Assembly (NCBI GenBank): GCA_012295275.1 | Contig: CM022666.1 | Span: forward strand, 13,370,606 to 13,434,605 | Source: Chrysomallon squamiferum | Taxonomy: Eukaryota; Mollusca; Gastropoda; Neomphalida; Peltospiridae | Direction: 5' to 3' | Length of the DNA: 64,000 bases | In this document: positions 49,215 to 62,177 of the stretch, piece after piece | Position numbering within the stretch: the first letter of the stretch is position 1 | Layout: each line of letters begins with the position of its first letter | Notes under the pieces: model-generated | Database searches by the model: none | Seen by the model: the letters and a program-made list of their open reading frames with translations, nothing else | Told to the model about the DNA's origin: nothing | Position numbers and translations under genes: made by a program

Positions 49215-50842
49215 TTATGCCTTGTTTATGAGAACATATAATTAAACTGTTTTTCGTCTTTTTTAAAATACTTTTTCTTTTATTTGGCTGCTGTTGTATT
49301 TAGTACTATTACTAATACTTCGACAATTACAACTACTACTATAATTACAACAGCAGCATCAACAACTACTATTAGTAGCACTATTATTTATTTATTTATT
49401 TATTTATTTAATCTTAAACAGAAAAAATAAAGTCTACTCTTTATTTTCTAAGAAATTCATGTCTCTGCAATTTTGCCGAGGATTATACAAGTGGTGGAAA
49501 ACCCGGGTTGGAACACTGAATGTTTACTGAAAAGATTATCGATTCCACCGGGGTATGTATAATCCCGTCTTAAACAGGTATTAAGACAGAGAATGTCTTT
49601 GATTATCAGTTAACATTTACTAGCATAAAACCGGTAAAACTCTTTACTGGATAGATTTCTGGAACTGCGAGGAAGAAACGAACATGCATCAATTGCTCAT
49701 TTTCGATTTTTTTCCTTTCTTTTTTTCTTTTTCTTCATATAACGTGTGTGTGTGTGTGTGTGTGTGTGTTTTTCTCATTTTATTATGAGCAGTTATTTTT
49801 TTTTTTTCACCTGCTGAATTAGATTTTGAAAGGTAATGTTTTCATGTGACATAAAATAAAATAGAATAAAATAAAATTAAAATAAATTAAAACTTTGTTT
49901 ATTTAATAAGCTGCCACAAATGACCATTTAAGAAATTCTTTGTTTAGAGGGCTTCATGGGACGAAGAGTAGACTGACCTAAAAGCCGAGAGGTTGGCCCT
50001 TGGTCAGTTGTCCGCGATGATTATATTTTCAGGCATTTAGCAAATTTAGAAGAAAACTGAAATAAACTATGAAAAGCATCATAAAAATAACTGAAATAAA
50101 ATGAAAATAATGAAAAAACAAACAAACAAACAAACAAACAAACAAACAATCAAACAAACAAAAAAAAACAAAAAAAAAAGTTAAATAATCACTAATGAAA
50201 AAAAAACCCATCAACTTTTAATAAAATAACCTAAAAGAAAATAATAATAATAATTTAATTTAAAATAACTTAAAATAACCCAAACAAAAAAATAATAATA
50301 ATCAAGAAAATAAAAAATAAATAAATAAAAAATAAAAATAAAAAAAAAAACCTTGTTTTTATTATCATTTCATTTCATTTATCCTGGTAAAATTAATCAT
50401 GATTGTTGCAATTACGGTATATCTAACCTAAGGTAAGAATATGTAGTTAATTTTAGCCTGAAATATAACATATATTTTTAACAGCATTACTGCCTTTCTT
50501 TTTGCAGAAATTATTTGTTTTCCTTCGATTATATAAATTTATTATTGTTTATTATTACTGTTGTTAATAATCATAAATGAATACATATTTTAGGTAAAAG
50601 CATGTATTATCATCATCATAATCATTATTGTTTTTTCAGTTGTATTGTTGTTGACGTTGAAGCTTATATGCAGCTGTTGTTTATGAACGAATTTCATGTA
50701 TTATTTTTTCTATTTGGCTTATTTTCATCAGCAGCAAGAAATATTTTATATGCACCTTCTTGTAAGCTGGAATAAATAACATTAAGTTTCACTGCAGATC
50801 TCTCTGTTTCTCTGTCTTTCTCTGTAAATCTCTAATATTTTA

Positions 50843-50939
<97 letters not shown>

Positions 50940-51162
50940 ATATATATATATATGTATGATTGTATGTATTTATGTATTTGTATGTATATATATTTTACTC
51001 AGCACGTTATTATTTTACATTGTATTTCATGCTTTTGAAGATAAAATTGATTGTCGAAAATGTCAAAGCTGCAGGTAGAATCGCTACTTTTTTCTTTTCT
51101 TTTTGAAAAACAAAAAAAAAGAAAGAAAAAAAAAAAAAAAAAAAAAAGAAGAAGATTATTAT

Positions 51163-51203
<41 letters not shown>

Positions 51204-51868
51204 AAGAAGAAAAATGTTAAACAATATCTTGAAATGTCGCAGGCAGTGCTCAGCCTTAATAACCGATTCAGGAGAAAACCCAGCAGGGAAATTCAATAGG
51301 TCATTGTGCGGCTTTCAACACAGAGCGACTTTTTGATTGGGAAAAAAAAAAAAAAAAAAAAAAAAAAAAGAAATCAAATAATAAAAAGGTAATACGTACT
51401 GGCATTCCAGATACATACAAAACGATTCAGTGTGTGAACGTGCGATATGTTGGAAATGAATCTATAGGAACGAATGTTTGCTATTGATCCCGGTACAACA
51501 ATAGCTTCGCGAGTCTGCTTGTAACTCGCAGATTTTAACTTGTGTCCTTGTTAATCTGTCTTTGCATCGTGACTAATACCAAGCGTCGTTGTCATCACCG
51601 TCATCATCATGGTCGTGATTTTCGTAATCACCATCAGTTACCGTCATCATCATTGTAATGATAATTACGACGATGATACTAATGTTTAGTAATGATAATG
51701 ATAATGATGATGTTTCTAATGACAGCAACAGTGACACGGCCGTAACAAGATTTTTTTTTAAATGAGGCGATCGGTGCAAGAAAAATTTGGGGCGATTTGA
51801 AAGACGCGAAGTCCTCGATTCTAGCCATATATATTTGATATTTCTGAAATAAAATCTTAGTATTAAAA

Positions 51869-51913
<45 letters not shown>

Positions 51914-53604
51914 TAAAAAAAAATAGGTTGTTACGGCCATGAATGAAAAAAAAAAAAACCCAGCTGAAAATAGTTTTTGTTTTTAAATGATTTTTTAAAC
52001 TATGAGGTTGTCATTTTACTTCGTGGATTAATGGTATGACGATAATGCTGATGATTATGATAATGATAATAATTATGATTACGATGATAAATATAATAAT
52101 CATGATGAAAATGATAATAATTATGATTATGATGGTAATGGTAATAATTTTAATAATAATAATTATCTTAAAAATGGGGAAATTAGCTGAGATCTGTGAA
52201 ATGAAATTAAAATCTCGATCGACCTGTAGCGTGGCCCGAAGCACACTATCTCAGGATCAATTCCTCGCGGGGAATTCATTGAACCATTTATTGATCTTGC
52301 CGGTGCTCCTTGCTTCGTTGTCAATACCATCCAGTGACTTTACACGAGCTGTTTATAAAATGTACCTTGCTACAAATAAGAAAATGTCGTAGCCTGCTTT
52401 ATAGACTGTTTCTCAGAATTACTGAATGTTTGACGCTAAACGATCGATGCTCGGAAAACCAGTCTATGATTTCGAGTAGCATTATCAAGCTAAACAAACC
52501 TACTTTTTCTTTCTTTTCTTTCTGAAAATAAATCAATTCCTGTTAGTAAAATGAAGAAAAAGAAGAAGAAGAAAAAACACTGTGAAATACATTGACATCA
52601 ACTCAGTAATGCAGCCAACGGAAAAGGAATTATGGGAGGTAGGCCATGTGGAAAAGTGGGTTTTAAAATAGCTGAAGAAATAATACAACATGCATTCCAT
52701 AACTTCAGATCCCTCAAGGAAGTGACGTCATGTTTTATAGAACATTATTACTGTATTACTTATCGATAATCTGCGTTAAAAAAAAGAAAGAAAGAAATCT
52801 ATCACGTGATGAAATGTCGAGAACAAAACGACATGGCTTACTTTTCATCACATATGAATTGTCATAAATATTCATACGGTCAAATGCAAATACTCAAAAC
52901 GTCAGCAAACATAAAGACAAAACATACATTTTCTAGTGGGATAAATATTTTATAAAAAACAAACAATTTATTCTTTAAATATTGTTAAAAATAAATAATA
53001 AAAACAAAATAAATAAAAAAGAGGGAAAAGGGGTAAAAAATAAAAAATCTAGAACATTTTTTAAAAAAAAGATCAAGAAAATACACAATACGAAAGTTGA
53101 AATACATTTGTTCTTTATTTTTTATTTTATTTTATTTTTTTATTTATTTATTTATTTATTTTTTATATATATTTTTTTTAGATCTCAATATGTTTCTGTA
53201 AGAACTGTTCACACGGTGTAATTAGCAATCTCTTAACTTAAATTTACTTTTTCTTAGTACTTAGTCACTACTCAAATTAAAACATTCGTACATCTTGTAT
53301 ATGTTATTACTATTATTGAATACTTAATATTAAGTTAAATACAGATATAAGAAATACTTAGGTAAATGAAAATTTTAATAATAATAACTTTATTTAATTA
53401 TTAATTATTTTATTTATTTTTTATCTTTTGTATTATTATTATTATTAATTTTTCTTCTTCTTCTTGATATCGTTTTGTTTCAGTTTTTCTTTAAAATGAA
53501 ACTATTTTCATTTGAATTATCAAATATAATTTTAATTTTAAAACGGAAATCAGTCTAATGATCGAAAAATTATTGCTATGCAAAAAATAATGATAATAAC
53601 ATAT
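46931..53604. other. Microsatellite-rich gene desert, left part
   Basis: No supported exon. Main tracts: (TTTA)n at about 47138-47290, (TTTA)/(TTA) at 47487-47644, (TTCT)-like DNA at 47915-48000, (AAAT)n and (GAAA)n at 48720-48870, (TG)n at 49150-49213, (AAAC)n at about 50120-50165, (TC)n at 50846-50928, A runs at 51110-51201 and 51342-51369, (AAT)n at 51862-51912, and (GAT)/(AAT) mixtures at 52030-52165. Unique patches at about 49440-49700, 51400-51780 and 52170-52480 showed no recognisable protein. A CRE TGACGTCA is at 52733-52740. Confidence 0.7.
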
Positions 53605-53677
53605 GGCTCTATAGCTCAGTTGGTTAGAGCGTCTGCCTAGTAAGCAGAAGGTCGAGTGTTCGAATCCCTCTGGAGCC
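53605..53677 (+). tRNA. tRNA-Thr (anticodon AGU), copy 4
   Basis: Identical in all 73 nt to copies 1 and 2 but on the opposite strand and about 28 kb away. It carries the same T-stem U-C mismatch. Its 3' flank (TTTCGTGAAATCTTTT) resembles that of copy 1, so flank as well as gene may have been copied. Confidence 0.92.
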
Positions 53678-53814
53678 TTTCGTGAAATCTTTTGAAGTAA
53701 AATAAATTAGCCTATTTATTTATTTTAATTATGATCTCTGTTACGCGTATATGCACGCACATTCATGAATGATTGTAGAAGTGGAGATCTACGTATCTAG
53801 TGGAATGTTTGTAC

Positions 53815-53905
53815 CAGGATAGTAATGAGCCTATATTAGCATTGATAAAGTCGTCGGCTTTATGTCTGTTAGGGTCTGGGTTCGAAACCAGAGTATAACT
53901 ACTAC
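53815..53905 (+). mobile_element. tRNA-like fragment, possible SINE head
   Basis: AGCCTATATTAGCATTGATA resembles a decayed A box. AAAGTCGTCGGCTTT can form an anticodon-like stem, and GGTCTGGGTTCGAAACC at about 53872-53888 contains a near-perfect Pol III B box (GGTTCGAAACC). The T-stem would need a bulged G, so it is not a functional tRNA. Shares the GGTCTGGG lead-in with the fragment near 31881. Confidence 0.35.
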
Positions 53906-53939
53906 ACGCTAATGTATCCAATTCAATGATTACCGTCAT

Positions 53940-54596
53940 TATTACGGTTGTTGTTGTAATTATTATTATTATTATTAATATTATTATTATCATTGTTATT
54001 GTTGTTGTTGTTGTTGTTTTTATTACTGCTGTAATGTTTTTTTTTTTTTCTTTATTTGTTTATTATTATTTTTATTTATATTATATGTATGTATTTGTAT
54101 GTGTGTTTATGTAATATGTGTGCATAAATTATTATTGTTATCATCATCATCGTCTTTATGATTATTACTGTAATTATTGTGGTTGTTGTTATTATTGTTA
54201 TTATTGTTGTTCTGTACAGTTTTCTGTTTCTGTATCTGTTAAATTATCTTCAAAACTTTTCTTTTGATATTTGTAATATTAAATAATTTATTTATTAAAA
54301 GTCAGTCTAAACACCCCCAACATTAATATATTATTCATTCATTTATTTCGTAATTCATTCAGCTATTGTGATATAAACAATTTGTGTTTGCGTGCGAGTG
54401 TGTGTGTGTGTGTGTGTCCGTCCATGCTTGCATGTTAAGTGTGCTTGGGTGTGTGTGTGTGTGTGTGTGTCTCTCTCTCTCTTTCTCTTTTATATATATG
54501 TATGTGCACATTTTGCTATATGTATGTGAATGAATGTATGTATGTATAAATATATGCCTGTATGAGTGTCTATGTGTGTGTATATGTGTGCATTAG

Positions 54597-54656
<60 letters not shown>

Positions 54657-54921
54657 TGACATTATCTTCTTCCTTATTTTTTTCTCACTCTCTTTTTTCT
54701 TTTCTATTCTCTTTTTCTTTTTCATGTAGGAAAAGGTTCTGTCAAGAAACACTAAATAAATATTTACCATTTTTAGATTGAAGATAAGAAGACAAAAGGG
54801 GGAAAAAAGCCAACAAAACAATGACGTATCTTTTTACAAGACTAACTGTTTTTGAGTAAAAACTAACAAAACAACATTTAACCACTCCATCGATCTAGTA
54901 ACCAATAACTAAAACAGCTAA

Positions 54922-54964
<43 letters not shown>

Positions 54965-54976
54965 GTAATAATAGTA

Positions 54977-55018
<42 letters not shown>

Positions 55019-55100
55019 GTAATGATAGTGATAGTAATAGTAATAATAATAATAACAGTAGTAGTAGTAGTAGTAGTAAAATAATAAAAATAATAATATA

Positions 55101-55134
<34 letters not shown>

Positions 55135-55250
55135 GTAATAGTAATAGTAATAATAATAATAATATTAATAATAGTAGTAGTAGTAGTAAAATAATAAAAA
55201 ATAATAATATAAATAATAATAATAGTAATAATAATAATCACCATAATCAT
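53940..55250. repeat. Trinucleotide and dinucleotide repeat block
   Basis: Contains (TTG)/(ATT) mixtures at about 53945-54020, (TG)n and (TC)n at about 54397-54490, about 18 TTA units at 54597-54653, and a compound (AAT)/(AGT) array at 54920-55245 in which AAT blocks alternate with GTA blocks. Confidence 0.9.
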
Positions 55251-55758
55251 ACAAAATATTTTTAAACTTTACATTTTTTATTAAAAAGAAAAGAAAAGAA
55301 ATAACCCTATATTTTCTTTCTTTTATTGTAAAACGGATTTTTGATCATGAAAGACAGATATGCAGTGTATTATTATAACTTATTTTATTTTGAATAACAT
55401 TTGTACTTTGTACATTGTTTTGTTATTCGAGGTCATTTCGCATTATTACATCGATTTTCCGTCAAACGAAAAGTTTAAACATTTGAAAATCAATAAATCT
55501 GTAAGCGAAATTTGCTAATGACATCTCGGTTTCATCCAGTATTAAATAATATTGTCGCCATGTTTTATAACGCCGTAAAAGACGTTTGTTGATAAATTAC
55601 GTATTAATAACAGAACATTGTGGTTTGTTTGTGTCAGCAGCTTAATTCATGTTCTGTAGTTTTACTTTTTGAAAGAAGTAGTTAGTTGTATTTTGTATGT
55701 AGGTGATGTTCTTGCACTCGTACAGTGAATAAATCATTACTTCACTCCCGTCCTAACC

Positions 55759-55848
<90 letters not shown>

Positions 55849-56919
55849 TCATTCGTTCATTCATTCGTTACGTTTTTAATAATGTATTATCTTGTTTTGT
55901 AGAATAAAACACATTACTTCTTACGGATAATGTACACAGACACACACACACACAGAGACACACATACATAATAATAATTAAAAAAAACGCATTGATAAAC
56001 ATATTAATTATGTTTACAAAGGCAGGTTATCATTATAATAAAATGATATAAACAAATATAATCCAATATACGACATATTTCGTTAGTTAATAATCATTTC
56101 CATTTCGTACTTTTGTTTTTTCAGATTTAAATCCTTTTTCGTTAATTAAAGACAAATTAAATTTTAACATTTCTCTAACTAAATTTGTATGACGTGTTCG
56201 TTTCGTGAATTCGGCGCGTCCAAACAGATTTTACATTTTGACTCGCTAACATACTAACAAACCCACTTTGTAATAAACTAACCCTGACATACCTGCCTGG
56301 AACTTCTGCACAATATATATATATATATATTATTTTTTTTCTTAATTCATCTTTTAAGCCAATAAAAGTTTTGAAGCTGAATAAACATTAACAACAAACA
56401 AATAATAAATATTTCATCGTATCAGAACTTGAAAGTTTGTCGAATTTTGTAAACGTGCTTTGATGTTTCTGTTTTTTTTTTGTTGTTTTTTTGTTTCTTA
56501 AAAGCACCAACAAACAAAGATAATTAATTATTCAGATTAATGCATGCTGAGCAAATAAACATTGAAGTCTACTGGTGGTGATAATACGAGTAAATGTTCT
56601 GAACAAATTATTTATATTTTCAAGCTGTTGTTGTTTTGTTTTGAGCAATAAGATCATACTACCATGAAACTTCTATTTTAGCCCGTAACTTTTTATATTT
56701 TTTTTTTTTTTATGTAGAAACATCAAAGCAAATCATGCATACATAGTACATATATAGATAAAGTACATATATACATACATACACACGTAATACACACCTA
56801 TAACACACACACATACACTCAACACAATTACCACCACCACCACTACAATTACTACTACTACTACTACTATTATTATTACTGTTGTTATTGTAATCATTAC
56901 TGTATTATTATTATTATTA

Positions 56920-56959
<40 letters not shown>

Positions 56960-57337
56960 GTTTCCATCAAAGTTTCTTTGTCTGTTTGTCCTTGTAGCTG
57001 TTTGTTTCTGTTATTCGCACATCTTTTCTTGAAAAGCTTTGAACAAGACGTCTACATTAAATATTTACTTAGTTGTCAGCGTTAAGACTTCGTCCACTCA
57101 GTGACGTCACGAAAACTGACGTCTGCTGTTACAGCAATACATGTGCAGAACAAAACAAAACATCTAGATGGGTACTTTTGATAAAAAATATACAAAATGA
57201 GATGATTATAGAGGTAAGAAAAATTGATCCGTATCTAGCTTGAATGACTGAAGATTAATGTGCAGTTTTCTGTGACCATCAAGTTTTTGTTATTAATTCA
57301 TTAATTTATTTATTTATTTAGTTATTTAGTTATTAAT

Positions 57338-57369
<32 letters not shown>

Positions 57370-57588
57370 TCTATCTAGTTAGTTAGTTTTTTTTTTATTT
57401 TATTTAATTTAATTTTGTTTTTAATTTCTATTTTTAAAAAACATTCGACAACGATTTAAGATTCTCTACGGAAATATATATATTTTGGCAGTAAATATTT
57501 CGTACCTAAATAATATTTATTTACTTTTGTTTGTTTGTTGGTTTTAAAAGTTAAAGCAAAAAGAAAACAAAACAAAAACAAAATGAGA
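55251..57588. other. Intergenic DNA, no gene seen
   Basis: (TTTA)n and (TTA)n lie at about 55758-55843, (ACC)/(ACT)/(ATT) repeats at about 56830-56960, and (TTTA)n at about 57300-57370. A CRE palindrome is at 57112-57119 with another CTGACGTC 10 bp on. The unique stretch 55320-55720 shows nothing recognisable. Confidence 0.6.
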
Positions 57589-57682
57589 AGAAAAAAAAAA
57601 AAAAAAAAAAATAACAAACAAAAAAAAAAAAAAAAAACGAAAGCTTGCAAGAAAGAAAAAAACACACGCCACAAAATAACAA

Positions 57683-57718
<36 letters not shown>

Positions 57719-57740
57719 AAAAGAAAAAAAAAGAAAGCAA
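57589..57740. repeat. A-rich homopolymer block
   Basis: Three runs of about 20-35 A separated by short mixed spacers. Confidence 0.9.
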
Positions 57741-57795
57741 AGGAAAACAATAAACCGCAGCGGCGTCCGTGAAAAAAACTGCAAATACAAAACAC

Positions 57796-58090
57796 ATCAA
57801 CAAACCCACAATACTGACTGAAGTGAAACAGAAAAATTACAGATAAATAAAACAGATTCAACATGATAAAACTTGTACCATTTTTCAGACGTTAATATTA
57901 ATAGATGGCATTCATAATAATAATAATGATGATGATGATGATATCAACAAACCCACAATACTGACTGAAGTGAAACAGAAAAATTACAAATAAATAAAAC
58001 AGATTCAACATAAAGGTAACTTGTACCATTTTTCAGAAGTTAATGTTAATAGATAGCATTAATAATTATTCTAATAATAATAATAATGAT
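57796..58090. repeat. 147-bp tandem duplication with GAT ends
   Basis: The segments starting ATCAACAAACCCACAATACT at 57796 and 57943 are near-identical over about 147 bp. Each ends in (AAT)n then (GAT)n. The GAT run is longer in the second copy (to about 58111). Confidence 0.9.
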
Positions 58091-58500
58091 GATGATGATG
58101 ATGATGATGACGATACCAATAATAATAATAACAACAGCAACAACAATAACAACAAAAGCTACTACCACATCTACTTCTATTACTTCGACTGCTACTTCCA
58201 CTACAGCACTACTACTACCATTACTAAAAATAATGATAATGGTAAGAACAACAACAGCAACAACAACAACAACAATAATAATAATAATAATAATAATAAA
58301 GATGATGATAATGACAAAGGTTATGATTATGATGATGATGATGATGATGATACCTGTAGAACCATTTCTACTCATGCTGATATTATTTCTATTATAAATT
58401 ACCGCGGTTAGTATTACAAACACTACTACTACCACTATTAGTACTACTTCTACTATTGCAAATATTACTATTACTACTACTACTTCTATTAAATGTTTGT
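58091..58500. repeat. Compound trinucleotide array
   Basis: (GAT)n, (AAC)/(AAT), (TAC)/(TTC), (AAC), (AAT), (GAT) and (TAC) tracts follow one another with single-base unit changes. The long open frames on both strands here are artefacts of stop-free repeat units. Confidence 0.85.
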
Positions 58501-59273
58501 ATTTAATTTTAATTTCTACCTATGTTTTAATTCCCTTTTGATTTAAAGTTAAAGCTTATTTAAGTACCATATTCATATCACAGATACATTTATCATGTCT
58601 GTATAATAAATACATTAACCATATCTGTATAATAAATATATTTAATATATCTATATAACACATATGATTATTTGCAATATATATTCAACACATATATTTT
58701 CATTATCTGTATTAAGCTTGCATTTACCTTAACTGTGTACCACACATATTTATATAATACATATAATTACCTGTCTGTATGATACATATAACATAAAATT
58801 AACATATTTGTAGAACACATATATTTAGCACATCTATATAACATGTAATTACGATATCTACATATCATACCTCAGGGGTGGGTAATGGGGGTGTTTACAT
58901 GTGTGTATCGTCTCGTTTTCTCTTCATTCGTACACAATGACAGTAGCCACCTACCCTTAACCCCCAATGGAAGTTGAAACGTAACTGCTTTTCTTTTGCC
59001 GTTGTGAAATCGACGCGAAGAGTTAAAAAAACACAAAAAAAACCAACAACAAACGGAAAACGACAAGCAAGAAGCCTAAAAGTCGTTCGTTGAGAACTCT
59101 AGATGACAAAGGATCAAAGAAAGTTAAACTTTTTTAAATTATTTTTTTATTTTATTTTCAGTAATGGTAGTGGTGGTAGTAGTAGTAGTAGTAATAATAG
59201 CCAAGCTGATAAAACTAACAATAGTTAGAACCGTTTGTACAGTTTTACTAATAAATTTTCATTATCATCTACA

Positions 59274-59350
<77 letters not shown>

Positions 59351-59909
59351 CTATAAAATTCATAATTTCAAACCCTCCTTACCGGAAGAATTAACCGCCC
59401 CTACGTCCACAGATTTAGTTTTGCCTCAGTAAAAATCTATTTGGAATTAACGTCACCTTTGGGACGCAGTTCACAAGTACATAATCGATGACAAATGGGA
59501 CTTTTTTCGTTACGCGTTATCAATTAAAGGTGCTAAAGGGAAAATTTCGGGCTAATTAATTTTATCGACGCCATCGAAAGATCAAGCAACCGGAGAATTT
59601 GATAATAAAATTGATTACGAGTTGTAATTCTGTATAATTAATGATAATGATGATGACGGTGATGATGATGATGATGAAGACTGGTGTTGTTATATCTGAC
59701 ACCGAAATGGTTGTTCTATTCAGAAAAGTAATGAGATTTCTCACAACAACCAGTGATCCACAACTGGTTTATTAAATACCGCAGTATGTATTTTGCTTTC
59801 TGAGGGAAGGTGTGCATAAAATATCCCTTATTGCTAAATGACATGAACAATCCACCACGAAGTGTCAACGGATTTCTTTTGTCATATGCACAGACAATAA
59901 TAATAATAA

Positions 59910-59940
<31 letters not shown>

Positions 59941-60081
59941 AATAGAAGTAATAGTAGAAGTACTACTACTACTACTACTACTACTACTAATAATAATAAT
60001 GATAATAATAATAATAACAATAATAATAGTAATAATAATAGTAATGAAAATAATAGTAGTAGTAGTAATAATAATATAATA

Positions 60082-60125
<44 letters not shown>

Positions 60126-60385
60126 AAATGTATTTCTGTAAAAGAAAACTGCAGTCATTATTATCATTATTTGATTATCATTATATGATTATTTTTAATT
60201 TATCTGACATATTATCTTCCATCTATTTTCCACTTATCTCTGATATTATGACTAATCTCTCTCTGTTTTAAGACAGATACCCGTTAAAAATATTCAGTTA
60301 CCTGCAACATTACATTTCATGATTCTTCAAAATAAACAGAGTTTATCACGGATCACTCTCTTTTATATGTTCTGAAAACGCTGTG
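58501..60385. other. Intergenic DNA with microsatellites
   Basis: Unique AT-rich DNA with irregular TATCTGTATAATA(C/A)ATA-like words at about 58560-58860. (TC)n lies at 59274-59347, (GAT)n at about 59640-59680, and a compound (AAT)(AAG)(TAC)(AAT)(GAT) array at 59893-60124. No supported exon. Confidence 0.6.
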
Positions 60386-60410
60386 TGACGTCAGACCTTT
60401 GTTGACGTCA
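60386..60410. promoter_or_regulatory. Paired CRE palindromes
   Basis: Two perfect TGACGTCA sites at 60386-60393 and 60403-60410, 17 bp centre to centre. They could bind CREB/ATF dimers. No gene start is visible next to them, so a regulatory role is inference. Confidence 0.4.
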
Positions 60411-60654
60411 CAATGTAAACCATATCGAAATGTAGTTACTTTACGCATTTGTTTGTGGATGTGTACGTGAGTGCGCAAACGAGTGCGTGAGTGTGTGCCT
60501 GTTGATGTTTCTTTGAGAATGTGTGGCCTAGAATTACTTGTATTCTTTACTGACGATTCTCAGTTTATATTTTTAAATACATTTTAAAATTTGAGTTAAA
60601 AAAAAATGTACTACTAATAAAATAAAATAAATACTACTACCACTACTATCACCA

Positions 60655-60655
60655 C

Positions 60656-60722
<67 letters not shown>
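60655..60722. repeat. (AAT)n microsatellite
   Basis: About 22 AAT units, followed by (TTTA)n. Confidence 0.95.
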
Positions 60723-61397
60723 TTATTTATATTTTTATTGTATTTATTTATTTTATTTTTTTTCAAACACACATTTGTATATATGGAAAACGAGACAGTT
60801 TTCTTGTATATAAATTTGAGTATGCATGTATGTATTACGTACGTATGTTTGTATGTATGTATGTTTGTATGTTTGTTCGTATGTATTTCATATCTGTTTG
60901 TATACGTATCGAAATTTGTTTTTCCATTACAATTAATTTACAGTCGTTACGCCTATATTTCTCTATTCCCGTGCGGTTATCTTTTCCTCGTTATAAATGT
61001 ATTACACGAAAAACAACGAAAGAAAGGAAGAATAGAAAAAGAAAAGGGCATACTGTCACAAATTAATATTTAATGTTTATAACCGACGTTTTAACTGCAT
61101 ATAGAAATATGTCAGTTTTAATTGACATATTTTGAATAATTCATAGTTTTGCTTATATCTGAAAAAAAAAAAAAATTAATAAAATAGAAAGGGTATTTTC
61201 TGCACAAAAATTGTTTTCTGATTAGAAGAGTAATGTCAGAAATATAACTTTATTCCTGGTTTATTCAAGCAAGCCTTGCCTGGACAGTATTAAACTGTAG
61301 TTTACAGGAAAACTTACGTCATCGCAAACTGGACTGTTCGGAATCGGAAAACCTTTTTGTCTTAAACAATTCTTCGTTTTTAATTTTCTTTTTTATT

Positions 61398-61401
61398 TAC
61401 T

Positions 61402-61469
<68 letters not shown>

Positions 61470-61482
61470 GTATTTATTTATT

Positions 61483-61536
<54 letters not shown>

Positions 61537-61557
61537 TTATTTTTATTTTTATTTATT

Positions 61558-61622
<65 letters not shown>
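61398..61622. repeat. Alternating (TTTA)n and (TTA)n array
   Basis: Three tetranucleotide blocks alternate with three trinucleotide blocks over about 225 bp. Confidence 0.9.
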
Positions 61623-61623
<1 letters not shown>

Positions 61624-61999
61624 ATTTTTTTTTTTTTTGTTATCTTTTTTAAATTTATTATTTGCTGGACTAACATATCATTCACTTCAGTCAAAATTTA
61701 CACACACACACACACACACCCCACTCAACATACAGCATGATTTCATAGTCACACTAGAGAAAGGACGTTTCTCTTTTTTATCATTTCATATTTCAGAAAC
61801 AAGATCACAGACACTTTCTTTTTACTGCAAAAAGTTAATGTTTTGACACGAGTTTATAAAAGAAAAGAAGAAAATAATTGTCTATAGTTTTCAAATCTGC
61901 TTAGTCGTGCAGAGAAAAGAAGCGAATAAAAGTTAATACCATGAATCAGCGTTAAAAGAAAAAAAAAAAAAAAAAACGAAGAACAAAAGATAACAGATA

Positions 62000-62177
62000 A
62001 ACAATAAAAAAAGGAGAAAATTCTATCGAGCGCACGTTATCGATTAAAAGAAGATGGCTGTAACAGTTGCCCGGCAACCAGCGCTGGAGCGGAGGACTCC
62101 CTGTTTTGTCGTCTGCTCGGTTAGCCGTCTGCTTCAGTCGAGACAAACAGTCGTGAAATATACCTGACGTCAAAAAC
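62000..62177 (+). promoter_or_regulatory. Presumed promoter and 5' UTR of the right-edge gene
   Basis: A sharp rise in GC within AT-rich DNA. GATGGCTG and GTTGCCCGGCAACC (a GTTGCC/GGCAAC inverted repeat typical of RFX/X-box sites) lie at about 62054-62080. A CRE TGACGTCA is at 62165-62172, six bases before the ATG. Confidence 0.45.
62054..62167 (+). CDS. Upstream open reading frame, 37 residues
   Basis: ATG in a good context (AAGATGG), MAVTVARQPALERRTPCF and on to a TGA at 62165-62167, ten bases before the next ATG at 62178. No similarity recognised. It may be a translational uORF, or the ATG may lie upstream of the transcription start. Confidence 0.3.
   Translation: MAVTVARQPALERRTPCFVVCSVSRLLQSRQTVVKYT

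Noticed and set aside
52036-52392. 118-codon open frame on +
   Set aside because: First half is microsatellite; the unique second half has no recognisable domain.
54918-55250. 110-codon open frame on -
   Set aside because: Poly-Leu/Ile from an (AAT)/(AGT) array.
58043-58435. Overlapping 100-129 codon frames on both strands
   Set aside because: Stop-free trinucleotide repeats encode runs of Asn, Asp, Ile, Met; no gene signals.
59810-60079. Arg-rich and Leu-rich frames near 60 kb
   Set aside because: Translation of (AAG)n and (TAC)n repeats.
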